Assembly (NCBI RefSeq): GCF_051014445.1
Contig: NW_027488378.1
Location: forward strand, 1,302,001-1,366,000
Origin: Colletes latitarsis
Lineage: Eukaryota; Arthropoda; Insecta; Hymenoptera; Colletidae
Length of the DNA stretch: 64,000 bases
Direction of reading: 5' to 3'
Both the position numbers and the translations under genes were made by a program. The notes beneath the pieces were generated by a model, which was given only the letters and a program-made list of their open reading frames with translations, searched no databases and was not told the DNA's origin. This document shows positions 53,472 through 62,567 of the stretch, piece by piece. How positions within the stretch are numbered: the stretch's first letter is position 1; each line of letters starts with the position of its first letter.

Positions 53472-56400
53472 TTCAACCTGGATTCAATCTATATTTTAGA
53501 GGATAACACCGGTTAGCTCAGGGTTAGGTCTGGTATTTTCCATCACCTGCCTCATACTTTCGCATTTTTCGCCTACTTGTTGGCGAGATCCTGGGCGTTT
53601 TCTAGGTTGGATCACGTAGTATTGTGGTACCACACTGAAACAGTGAGTTAAACTTGGATTCAATCTATATTTTAGAGGATAACACCGGTTAGGTCAGGGT
53701 TAGGTCTGGTATTTGATATTATCTGGCACATACTTTCGCAGTTTTCGCATACTTGTTGGCCTGATCCTGGGCGTTTTCTGGTTTGGATCACGTAGTAATG
53801 TTGTACCACACTGCAACAGTGAGTTAAACCTGGATTCAATCTATATTTTAGAGGGTAACACCGGTTAGGTCAGGGTTAGGTTTGGTATTTGCCATCATCT
53901 GGCTCAAACTTTCGCATTTTTCGCATACTTGTTGGCCTGATCCTGGGCGTTTTCTAGGTTGGATCACGTAGTAATGTGGTACCACACTGAAACAGTGAGG
54001 TAAGCCTGGGTACGATCAATATTTTAGACGATAACACCGGTTAGGTCAGGGTTAGTTCTGGTATTTGCTATCATCTGGCTCATACTTTCGCACTTTTCGC
54101 ATACTTTTTGGCCAGATGCTGGGCTTTTTCTGGGTTGGATCACGTAGTAGTGTGGTACCACACTGCAACAGTGAACTAAACCTGGATTCAATCTATATTT
54201 TAGAGGATAACACCGGTTAGGTCAGGGTTATGTCTGGGATTTGTCCTCATCTCGCACATACTTTCGCTTCTTTCGTATATTTGTTGGCCAGATGCTGGGC
54301 TTTTTCTGGGTTGGATCACGTAGTAGTGTGGTACCACACTGCAGCAGTGAGTTAAACTTGGATTCAATCTATTTTTTAGAGGATAACTCCGGTTAGGTCA
54401 GGGTTAGGTCTGGTATTTGATATTATCTGGCTCATACTTTCGCATTTTTCGCATACTTGTTGGCCAGATCCTGGGCATTTTCTGGTTTGGGTCACGTAGT
54501 AATGTAGGACCACACCGAAACAGGCAATTAAACCTGGTTCCGATTAATACATTAGAGGATAACCCCGATTAAGTCTGAGTTAGGTCTGGGATTTGCCCTC
54601 ATCTCGCACATACTTTCGCATTTTTCGCCTACTTGTTGGCCAGATCCTTGGCGTTTTCTAGGTTGGATCACGTAGTAATGTGGTGCCACACGGAAACAGT
54701 GAGGTAAGCCTGCGTACGATCAATATTTTAGACGATAACACCGGTTAGGTCGGGGTTAGTTCTGGTACATGCCATCATCTGGCTCATACTTTCACATTTT
54801 TCGCATACTTGATTGCAAGATCCTGGGCTTTGTCTGGTTTGGATCTCGTAGTAATGTAGGACCACACCGAAACAGGCAATTAAACCTGGTTCCGATTAAT
54901 ACATTAGAGGATAACCCCGATTAAGTCTGAGTTAGGTCTGGGATTTGCCCTCATCTCGCACATACTTTCGCATTTTTCGCCTACTTGTTGGCCAGATCCT
55001 TGGCGTTTTCTAGGTTGGATCACGTAGTAATGTGGTGCCACACGGAAACAGTGAGGTAAGCCTGCGTACGACCAATATTTTAGACGGTATCACCGGTTAG
55101 GTCAGGATTATTTCTGGTACATGCCATCACCTGGCTCATACTTTCACATTTTTCGCATACTTGTTGGCCAGATCCTGGGCGTTCTCTAGGTTGGATCACG
55201 TAGTAATGTTGTACCACACTGCAACAGTGAGTTAAATCTGGATTCAATCTATATTTTAGAGGATAACACCGGTTTGGTCAGGGTTAGGTCTGGTATTTGC
55301 CATCATCTGGCTCATTCTTTCGCATTTTTCGCATACTTGTTGGCCAGATCCTGGGCGTTTTCTAGGTTGGATCACGTAGTAATGTGGTACCACACTGAAA
55401 CAGTGAGGTAAGCCTGGGTACGATCAATATTTTAGACGATAACACCGGTTATGTCAGGGTTAGTTCTGGTACATGCCATCATCTGGCACACACTTTCACA
55501 TTTTTCGCATACTTGTTGGCCAGATGCTGGGCTTTTTCTGGGTTGGATCACGTAGTAGTGCGGTACCACACTGCAACAGTGAGTTAAATCTGGATTCAAT
55601 CTATATTTTAGAGGATAACACCGGTTTGGTCAGGGTTAGGTCTGGTATTTGCCATCATCTGGCTCATTCTTTCGCATTTTTCGCATACTTGTTGGCCAGA
55701 TCCTGGGCGTTTTCTAGGTTGGATCACGTAGTAATGTGGTACCACACTGAAACAGTGAGGTAAGCCTGGGTACGATCAATATTTTAGACGATAACACCGG
55801 TTAGGTCAGGGTTGGGTCTGGTATTTGCCATAATCTGGCTCATACTTTCGCATTTTACGCATACATGTTGGCCTGATTCTGGGCGTTTTCTGGTTTCGGA
55901 TCACGTAGTAATATTGTACCACACTGCTACAGTGAGCTACACCTGGATTCAATCTATATTATCGAGGATAACACCGGTTAGGTCAGGGTTAGATCTGGTA
56001 TTTTCCATCGTATATCTCATACTTTCGCATTTTTCGTATACATGTTGGCCATATCCCGGGCTTTTGCTGGTATGGATCACGTAGTATTGTGGTACCACAC
56101 TGAGACAGTGAGTTAAACCTGGATTGAATCTATATTTTAGAGGATAACACCGGTTAGGTCATGGTTAGGTCTGGTATTTCCCATCATCTGTCTCATACTT
56201 TCGCATTTCTCATATACATGTTGGCCATATCCCGGGCTTTTGCTGGTATGGATCACGTAGTATTGTGGTACCACACTGAAACAGCGGGTTCAACCGGGAT
56301 CCGATCAATACTTTAGTGGATAACACCGGGTAGGTCTGGGTTAGTTCTGGTATTTGCTATCATCTGGCTCATACTTTCGCATTTTTCGCATACTTGTTGG

Positions 56401-56532
56401 CCAGATGCTGGGCTTTTTCTGGGTTGGATCACGTAGTAGTGAGGTACCACACTGCAGCAGTGAGTTAAACTTGGATTCAATCTATTTTTTAGAGGATAAC
56501 ACCGGTTAGGTCAGGGTTAGGCCTGGTATTTG

Positions 56533-56536
56533 ATAT
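56533..56536. repeat. Target-site duplication of the LTR element, left copy (ATAT)
   Basis: ATAT before the 5' LTR and again after the 3' LTR (59720-59723). Removing the element and one copy restores GGTATTTGATATTATCTGG, a common satellite variant, which proves the insertion site. A 4-bp duplication is usual for Ty3/gypsy integrases. Confidence 0.88.
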
Positions 56537-56847
56537 TGTTGCGACGGTATGAAGATGCCGCGCAATACCGCGAAATTGCATCGTCGCAATGGTGTGAAGA
56601 GGCTTCGCGATGAAGTGAAGCTGCCACACGAAAACGAGCGGATGCGAGATCCCGAGCCTTCCGGTTGCTGAGAGACCGGAAACGATTTGAAGATGAGAAT
56701 TACGACAGATCACAAGGCGAACAGACGTATTGAAAAGCACTCTTGTTAATAAAGTTCCCAGTTTGCATTAGTTGTGTTACGTTGTGGTATTTTAATTGTG
56801 TTGTGTCAATATGAGTTATTGGAAGAAAGCCCCGCCCCGGCGTAACA
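56537..56847 (+). repeat. 5' LTR (311 bp)
   Basis: Begins TGTTGCG and ends CGTAACA; the 3' LTR ends CGCAACA, giving a perfect 7-bp terminal inverted repeat in that copy and one mutated base here. It contains an AATAAA signal at 56748-56753 and, unusually, the ATG (56811) that opens the Gag frame. No convincing TATA box was found. Confidence 0.95.
56748..56753 (+). promoter_or_regulatory. AATAAA polyadenylation signal in the 5' LTR
   Basis: AATAAA inside the LTR. The matching copy at 59620-59625 in the 3' LTR would direct cleavage of the element's transcript; in the 5' LTR the signal lies upstream of the Gag ATG, so the transcript start is probably near or downstream of it. Inference from position only. 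Confidence 0.6.
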
Positions 56848-57938
56848 GTGGTGCCAGAAGCGGGATTACGACTCGTTCTGCTGCCAGGGCGGAGACTTTT
56901 TCATCGTTGGAGGTGCTCTTGGATTGACTACAGCGGAACATCGCAACGCAGTTCCAGGAGCAGCAACGTTTATTTGCTGAGGAACGGGAGCGAACCGAAG
57001 AGAGGCAGGCCGCGAAGGAGGCTGCCGCTTCGGCGAAGGAGGCTGCTGTGGAAGGAAGGATAAGGGCCATGGAGGATCGTTATCAGGTGCTTGCGGAGAA
57101 TTTTAAAAATGTGATTGATAACCTGTCGGCCGCGGCGTTCCGTAGCGAGGATCGCGAGTCCAGCCTTGTTAATAATTTTGTTAGGGATAATCCTGTTGTT
57201 GCTGGACTCGCGATGCCTTCCACTTCGCAGTCGGCTCCTCCGTTGGAAGCGACTGGTGGATTTCTGGGGTACGTCCTAAAACCACCAGCGTTTGATGGAA
57301 GAGCTTGTTGGGAGGAGTACCGGGTGCAATTCGAGGCGATTGCGAAGGCGAATGGATGGGATGCACCAAGGAAAGCGTTGGCCTTGGTCGCATGTCTGGA
57401 GGGGCCCGCTCGGAGTGTTTTGACTACTCTTTCCGAGGAGTCGCGTTGTGATTTTGGTGTCTTGGTTTCCGCTTTGGAGTTCCGTTTCGGAACCAAGAAT
57501 TTCGCGAATCTAAATTACGTGAAATTCCAAAATTATACTCAACGGAAGAGGGAGTCGATTTCTGATTTGGCTTCGGAGATTGAGAGGTTGGCGCAGGCTT
57601 CCTTTGGTGATTGTCCAATGGAAGTCAGGGATAAGCTGGCCGCCTCTCAGTTCGTCTCCGCCCTGGCCAATGAGGAAATGAGGAGGACGCTGAGGCTAGG
57701 CGGTTTCAATACTCTCAGGGCGGCTGTGATCAGAGCCCTGGAGATTGAGGCCGTCGAGTCTGTGGCCCCTGGTCCTTGCCGTGTTAAGGACTGCATTCAG
57801 GGTGTCACTTGTTTTCCCAAGGGAAAGTTGGAGAAGAGGACTGCTGGGAAGCCGGTCTCGGAGTGCTGGAACTGCGGACAGGAGGGACATTTACAGCGGA
57901 ACTGCCCGAAGAAGAGGAGGAGAGAAGAGGCCCCCTAG
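56811..57938 (+). CDS. gag: Gag polyprotein of the LTR element (one internal TGA)
   Basis: Structural Gag, which would coat element RNA in a cytoplasmic particle. An ATG at 56811 inside the 5' LTR opens a frame that crosses the LTR end and primer-binding site and runs to TAG at 57936. It is broken once, by TGA at 56925-56927 (codon 39). After the TGA the frame stays open: a charged region rich in Glu, Arg, Lys and Ala (about 56935-57065, probably coiled coil), then a retrotransposon Gag-type capsid region (Trp in WEEYRVQFEAIAKANGW, later LEFRFG and an acidic LEIEAVES end), then a zinc knuckle CWNCGQEGHLQRNC (57864-57905, CX2CX4HX4C) and a basic tail. If the TGA is not suppressed, the first usable ATG is 57069 (MEDRYQV), dropping the N-terminus. 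GTG at 57048 is not a likely eukaryotic start. The TGA may be a mutation of this copy. Confidence 0.78.
56849..56865 (+). promoter_or_regulatory. Primer-binding site for minus-strand synthesis
   Basis: TGGTGCCAGAAGCGGGA starts one base after the 5' LTR. TGG at the start complements a tRNA CCA end, and the rest would pair with an acceptor stem and T arm ending TCTGGCACCA, which resembles insect leucine tRNAs; I could not compare it with a tRNA set. The site also lies within the Gag reading frame. Confidence 0.75.
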
Positions 57939-58201
57939 AAGAAGGGAAACTGGAAGAAGTTGGCGTAGTGGGGCTCCCGCCGACTTCGTCTTCATCCGCC
58001 CCCGTCGTGCGCAGGATCGCTGTCAAGGATTGTTCTTCCGTCGAGGAGGGAGAGTCTCGCAAGAGGAGATATCCGGACGAAGAAGAGGATACACCGGAAA
58101 AGGGGACTGAATGCGAAAGACCCATGGAGTGTTGGAACTGCGGGGAAACGGGACCTATGCGGTGGAATTGCCCCAGGAAGTACCAGCAGAAGGCGGCGTA
58201 G
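57788..58201 (+). pseudogene. -1 frame overlapping gag with a degenerate second zinc knuckle
   Basis: Open frame, -1 relative to Gag, without its own ATG. It overlaps the last 151 bp of gag and ends at TAG 58199-58201. It encodes a Glu/Arg/Ser-rich segment and then a second knuckle, CWNCGETGPMRWNC (58130-58171), in which the metal-binding His is Pro (CCT where the first knuckle has CAT). Nucleotides around both knuckles are clearly related, so the second looks like an old duplication. The heptamer GGGAAAG at 57821-57827 is in the right register for a -1 ribosomal slip, but a slip there would skip the first knuckle. A plain frameshifting deletion is at least as likely. Confidence 0.45.
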
Positions 58202-58320
58202 AAGGAGAATTGTTCCGCGTTGAAGGAATCGCCGAGATGATTTGGAAAATGAATCATCGTCATGGTCAACTGACTGCAATGGAAGGACCTTTTAAGAAGG
58301 GAAGAGGAGTACCCTTTGGA
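58202..58320 (+). other. Unassigned LTR-element interior before the minisatellite
   Basis: Short GC-balanced stretch after the second knuckle. No protease or reverse transcriptase motif is visible in any frame. The last 40 bp (GAAGGGAAGAGGAGTACCC) resembles a decayed minisatellite unit. Confidence 0.5.
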
Positions 58321-58542
58321 GGGATAAGGCTCGCCGGAGCACCTTCTCAGGGGATGGCGCTCGGCGGGGCATCTTTTGGAAGGATAGGGCTCGTGGGAGC
58401 ACCTTTCGAAGGGATAAGGCTCGTCGCAGCACTCTTTGAAGGGATAGGGCTCGCCAGAGCACCTTCTGGAGGGATGGCGCTCGTCGGGGCATCTTTCGGA
58501 AGGATAGGGCTTATGGGAGCACCTTCTGAAGGGAAAGCGCTG
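58321..58542 (+). repeat. 30-bp minisatellite, seven full units plus a partial
   Basis: Units start at 58321, 58351, 58381, 58411, 58441, 58471 and 58501, with a 12-bp partial at 58531. Core is GGGATAGGGCTCG then GGAGCACCTTCT. Units 2-3 (58351-58410) resemble units 6-7 (58471-58530) more than their neighbours, so a four-unit (120-bp) block was itself duplicated. Because 30 is a multiple of 3, all frames stay open; one encodes a decapeptide of the form GIRLAGAPSQ. I see no sign that it is translated. Confidence 0.9.
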
Positions 58543-58582
58543 TATGTTATGGGTTCCATGCCAAGGTCTGTGCTGAAGGTGA

Positions 58583-58729
58583 CAACAAGAAGGCGATGTG
58601 AAGAATCGGCTGGATAAGTTGGGTTTCCGTATAGTCCGTTTCCAGAAGTCCAAACCAAGGGTTGAGCATGTGAATCGACTGGCTCGGTACGATTCACGAG
58701 ACGCCCCCTGCGAAGATATTGCGAGGTGA
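58583..58729 (+). pseudogene. pol: Remnant of pol: integrase C-terminal tail
   Basis: 48 codons from just after TGA (58580) to TGA (58727). The peptide contains DKLGFRIVRF followed by KPRVEHVNRLARYD, the pattern that ends many Ty3/gypsy integrases (a hydrophobic Y/F-R-I strand, then VxHVNRLxxY close to the C-terminus). The catalytic core and everything upstream in pol are absent. The fragment is in the same frame as the second knuckle (-1 relative to gag), as expected if the parent element made pol by -1 frameshifting; the chance of this by accident is one in three. It marks this element as an internal-deletion derivative rather than an element that never had pol. Confidence 0.7.
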
Positions 58730-59391
58730 GGATCGAGGAAGATGGCCGACATCTTCGCCCAAGAAGAGGACGTTTCATCGCAGAAGGCGAGGATCGGGTT
58801 TTCCTACCGGCCGCGGAGGACTCTCCATTTCCGCAGGTCAGAACGGCCGGGGAAGTGCGATTCTCCCCGGGGAGGGTCGCCCCCCAGTCATGCTCGACTC
58901 TAATAGCGGAGTGGGGCACAGACGGTCGGACGGCGGAATTGTGGTATGTTCCACAACCGATCTTCGAGGAAATTCTCCTTGGAGATCGGGGAACATCCCA
59001 TGGGAAGTTCTTTCGTGAGGCTGGGGGGAATCCGCATCCGGGAAGTCCTCAAGAAAGAAGCACGCAAGCCGCAAGAGTCAAGGGGAAGGGCGAGGAGCAG
59101 TCGGGATTTCCTCATCCTCGAAGATGTCTAAGTTCGGACGAAGTATTCCGAAGGTTACACCGGCGCCTTGCTCAAGGTTTTTGAGTGGTTTTCCTTGGGA
59201 CGAAGGACGAATGTCAAGGTGCTGACTGTCTGATAAAGGCCACTCAGGTAAATGATCGACCTATTAGTTTATCTACTTTACAGGCAGAGGTGTACAGGTT
59301 CGACGCAGCTTCGCGACAACCCGGAGGTTAGGAGACTACGGGTGAAGTTGGCTGTTCGAACGGAATTTGCAGCGGTCGGGACGACCGCTCT
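58730..59391 (+). other. LTR-element 3' region without a recognisable gene
   Basis: About 660 bp between the pol stop and the polypurine tract. A frame of 152 codons (58726-59184) crosses it on the plus strand, but it has no signal peptide, membrane segment or recognised motif, and comparable frames exist on the minus strand, so I do not call a gene. A 3' untranslated region, or a strongly decayed third frame, are both possible. Confidence 0.5.
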
Positions 59392-59405
59392 GAAGGAAGA
59401 GGGAG
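59392..59405 (+). promoter_or_regulatory. Polypurine tract
   Basis: Fourteen purines in a row (GAAGGAAGAGGGAG), three bases before the 3' LTR: the expected primer for plus-strand synthesis. Confidence 0.75.
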
Positions 59406-59408
59406 CAG

Positions 59409-59719
59409 TGTTGCGACGGTATGAAGATGCCGCGCAATACCGCGAAATTGCATCGTCGCAATGGTGTGAAGAGGCTTCGCGATGAAGTGAAGCTGCCACA
59501 CGAAAACGAGCGGATGCGAGATCCCGAGCCTTCCGGTTGCTGAGAGACCGGAAACGATTTGAAGATGAGAATTACGACAGATCACAAGGCGAACAGACGT
59601 ATTGAAAAGCACTCTTGTTAATAAAGTTCCCAGTTTGCATTAGTTGTGTTACGTTGTGGTATTTTAATTGTGTTGTGTCAATATGAGTTATTGGAAGAAA
59701 GCCCCGCCCCGGCGCAACA
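59409..59719 (+). repeat. 3' LTR (311 bp)
   Basis: Same length as the 5' LTR and identical by eye except 59715 (C here, T at 56843). Ends TGTTGCG...CGCAACA form a perfect 7-bp inverted repeat. AATAAA at 59620-59625. Confidence 0.95.
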
Positions 59720-59723
59720 ATAT
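59720..59723. repeat. Target-site duplication of the LTR element, right copy (ATAT)
   Basis: Matches 56533-56536; satellite sequence TATCTGGCTCATAC follows in phase. Confidence 0.88.
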
Positions 59724-62025
59724 TATCTGGCTCATACTTTCGCATTTTTCGCATACTTGTTGGCCAGATCCTGGGCATTTTCTGGTTTGGGTCACGTAGT
59801 AATGTTGTACCACACTGCAACAGCGAGATAAACCTGGATTCAATCTATATTTTAGAGGATAACACCGGTTTGGTCAGGTTTAGGTCTGGTATTTGCCATC
59901 ATCTGGCTCATACCTTCGCATTTTTCGCATACTTGTTGGCCTGATCCTGGGCGTTTTCTAGGTTGGATCACGTAGTAATGTGGTACCACACTGACACAGT
60001 GAGGTAAGCCTGGGTACGATCAATATTTTAGACGATAACACCGGTTAGGTCAGGGTTAGTTCTGGTACATGCCATCATCTGGCTCATACTTTCACATTTT
60101 TCGCCTACTTGTTGGCCAGATCCTGGGCGTTTTCTGGTTTGGATCACGTAGTAATGTGGTAACACACCGAAACAGGCAATTAAATCTGGTTCCGATTAAT
60201 ACATTAGAGGATAACCCCGGTTAAGTCTGAGTTAGGTCTGGGATTTGCCCTCATCTCGCACATACTTTCGCATTTTTCGCCTACTTGTTGGCCAGATCCT
60301 TGGCGTTTTCTAGGTTGGATCACGTAGTATTGTGGTGCCACACGGAAACAGTGAGGTAAGCCTGCGCACGACCAATATTTTAGACGATATCACAGGTTAG
60401 GTGAGGGTTATTTCTGGTACATGCCATCACCTGGCTCATACTTTCACATTTTTCGCTTACTTGATTACAAGATCCTGGGCTTTGTATGGTTTGGATCACG
60501 TAGTAATGTAGGACCACACCGAAACAGTCAATTAAACCTGTTTCCGATTAATACATTAGAGGATAACCCCGGTTAAGCCTGAGTTAGGTCTGGGATTTGC
60601 CCTAATCTCGCACATACTTTCGCTTCTTTCGCATACTTGTTGGCCAAATGGTGGGCTTTTTCTGGTTTGGATCACGTAGTTATATTGTACCACACTGCAA
60701 CAGTGAGCTACCGCAGGATTCAATCTATATTTTAGAGGATAACACCGGTTTGGTCAGGGTTAGGTCTGGTATTTGACATCATCTGGCTCATACTTTCGCA
60801 TTTTTCGCATACTTATTGGCCTGATCCTGGGCGTTTTCTAGGTTGGATCACGTAGCAATGTGGTACCACACTGAAACAGTGAGGTAAGCCTGGGTACGAT
60901 CAATATTTTAGACGATAACACCGGTTATGTCAGGGTTAGTTCTGGTATTTGATATTATCTGGCTCATACATTCGCATATTTCGCATACTAGTTAGCCAGA
61001 TCCTGGGCGTTTTCTGGTTTGGATCACGTAGTAATGTTGTAGCACACTGCAACAGTGAGTTAAACCTGGATTCAATCTATATTTTAGAGGATAACACCGG
61101 TTTGGTCAGGGTTAGGTCTGGTATTTGCCATCATCTGGCTCATACTTTCGCATTTTTCGCATACTTGTTGGCCTGATCCTGGGCGTTTTCTAGGTTGGAT
61201 CACGTAGCAATGTGGTACCACACTGAAACTGTGAGGTAAGCCTGGGTACGATCAATATTTTAGACGATAACACCGGTTATGTCAGGGTTAGTTCTGGTAC
61301 ATGCCATCATCTGGCACATACTTTCACATTTTTCGCATACTTGTTGGCCAGATGCTGGGCTTTTTCTGGGTTGGATCACGTAGTAGTGCGGTACCATACT
61401 GCAGCAGTGAGTTAAACTTGGATTCAATCAATTTTTTAGAGGATATCACCGGTTAGGTCAGGGTTAGGTCTGGTATTTGATATTACCTGGCTCATACTTT
61501 CGCATTTTTCGCATATTTGTTGGCCAGATACAGAGCATTTTCTGGTTTGGGTCACGTAGTAATGTTGTACCACACTGCAACAGTGAGTTAAACCTGGATT
61601 CAATCTATATTTTAGAGGATAACTCCGGTTTGGTCAGGGTTAGGTCTGGTATTTGCCATCATCTGGCTCATACTTTCTCATTTTTCGCATACTTGTTGGC
61701 CTAATCCAGGGCGTTTTCTAGGTTGGATCACGTAGCAATGTGGTACCACACTGAAACAGTCAGGTAAGCCTGCGTACGATCAATATTTCAGACGATAACG
61801 CCGGTTAGGTCAGGGTTAGTTCTGGTACATGCCATCACCTGGCTCATACTTTCACATTTTTCGCATACTTGATTGCAAGATCCTGGGCTTTGACTGGTTT
61901 GGATCACGTAGTAATGTAGGACCACACCGATACAGGCAATAGAACCTGGTTCCGATTAACACATTAGAGGATAACCCCGGATAAGTCTCTGCTAGGTCTG
62001 GGATTTGCCCTCATCTCGCACATAC
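59724..62025. repeat. 176-bp satellite array, right block (about 13 monomers)
   Basis: Continuation of the same array in the same phase and orientation after the LTR element. Monomers resemble those at 49-56 kb (GTAAGCCTGGGTACGATC, GGTTAGTTCTGGTACATGCC variants). The last monomer is type B and is cut at CTCGCACATAC by the poly(T) of the R1-clade element. Confidence 0.95.
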
Positions 62026-62051
62026 TTTTTTTTTTTTTTTTTTTTTTTTTT

Positions 62052-62567
62052 GTCGTGGGGAAAATCTTCGAAAGACTCCCTCCCACCTCCTTGGGGAGAG
62101 GTGGGAGGGGTGTGTGGGATTCCCCGCGCCCGTACAACGACAGGCGCGGGACCTACCCACTAAAAACCCCACGGTGACCCTTCGGCACGCTTTGGGAGGA
62201 TACCGGGAATCGCTCGAAGCATTCTTCCGGTATCCTCCCCGTGCCCGCGCTTTCGCGCCCATCCCCCGGGGGGACAATCGGTCCCCCCAGTAGACACACT
62301 GCCTCATAGCGGCGGGACGGGGCCACTCCATCCCGCCGCTATCCATCCCGGGGCCGCGCTTAGTGGCGGCTGCGAGCCCCAACTCGCAACCGCCCGCGAC
62401 CCCGTTTCCACCCCTCGGCGGCCGGGCGTTCATGGCCGCACCAGACCGCCGAGGGTGCCTCCCCTTGCGTCGGACCGGTAGGGGGAGGCACTCCTACCCC
62501 CAACCGGTCCGACCCGGCGCCGCCTGGCGGGAGGAGGGTCCCCTCAGGACCCCCCTCCCAGCCTAGG
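62052..62567 (-). other. Structured 3' UTR of the R1-clade element
   Basis: Between the ORF stop and the poly(A) tail. It contains at least five inverted repeats with perfect arms: 62078-62089/62098-62109 (12 bp), 62123-62130/62143-62150 (8 bp), 62194-62206/62227-62239 (13 bp), 62306-62317/62331-62342 (12 bp) and 62469-62479/62503-62513 (11 bp, with a nested G5/C5 pair). The first three also exist in the 40.1-kb fragment: the 13-bp stem is perfect there, and the first two each have one mismatch. In R2, and in SART1, the 3' UTR RNA is what the reverse transcriptase recognises; the same role here is inferred. Confidence 0.7.

Larger units (their letters stand above)
40402..56536. repeat. 176-bp satellite array, middle block (about 92 monomers)
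   Basis: Same satellite in the same orientation as the left block. The monomer mixture differs: many units carry the variants TTAATCCTGGATTC, GGTTTGGTCAGGG, TCTATATTATCGAGGATAAC, GTAAGCCTGGGTACGATC and GGTTAGTTCTGGTACATGCC. Duplicated segments are shorter (see separate entries) and the multi-kilobase, near-identical blocks seen left of 40 kb are not obvious. Shadow frames on both strands are not genes. Nothing else is seen. Confidence 0.96.
56537..59719 (+). mobile_element. Internally deleted Ty3/gypsy-type LTR retroelement (3183 bp)
   Basis: Two 311-bp LTRs flank a 2561-bp interior and the whole is bounded by a 4-bp ATAT duplication of satellite sequence. In order: 5' LTR, primer-binding site, Gag frame with a CCHC knuckle, a second knuckle in the -1 frame, a 30-bp minisatellite, a 48-codon remnant of the integrase C-terminus, an unassigned 3' region, a polypurine tract and the 3' LTR. 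Protease, reverse transcriptase, RNase H and the catalytic integrase core are all missing, so the element cannot move by itself; it would need proteins from an intact relative. The LTRs differ at a single position (56843 T, 59715 C), so insertion was recent relative to satellite turnover. No envelope gene is seen. Confidence 0.92.

Noticed and set aside
58111..58617. 168-codon frame with decapeptide repeats as a structural protein
   Set aside because: The 30-bp minisatellite is open in several frames, and the upstream part is out of frame with the second knuckle. There is no evidence of translation.
57805..58752. 315-codon minus-strand frame as a gene
   Set aside because: It is antisense to gag, the minisatellite and the pol tail. 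It is kept open by GC-rich composition and the 30-bp repeat; it has no domain.
58726..59184. 152-codon frame after pol as an envelope-like third gene
   Set aside because: No signal peptide, membrane segment, furin-type site or known motif; overlapping frames of similar size occur on the other strand.
59248..59283. Small intron with GTAAAT and TTTACAG ends
   Set aside because: It would be only 36 bases, shorter than spliceable animal introns, and no exon frame joins across it.
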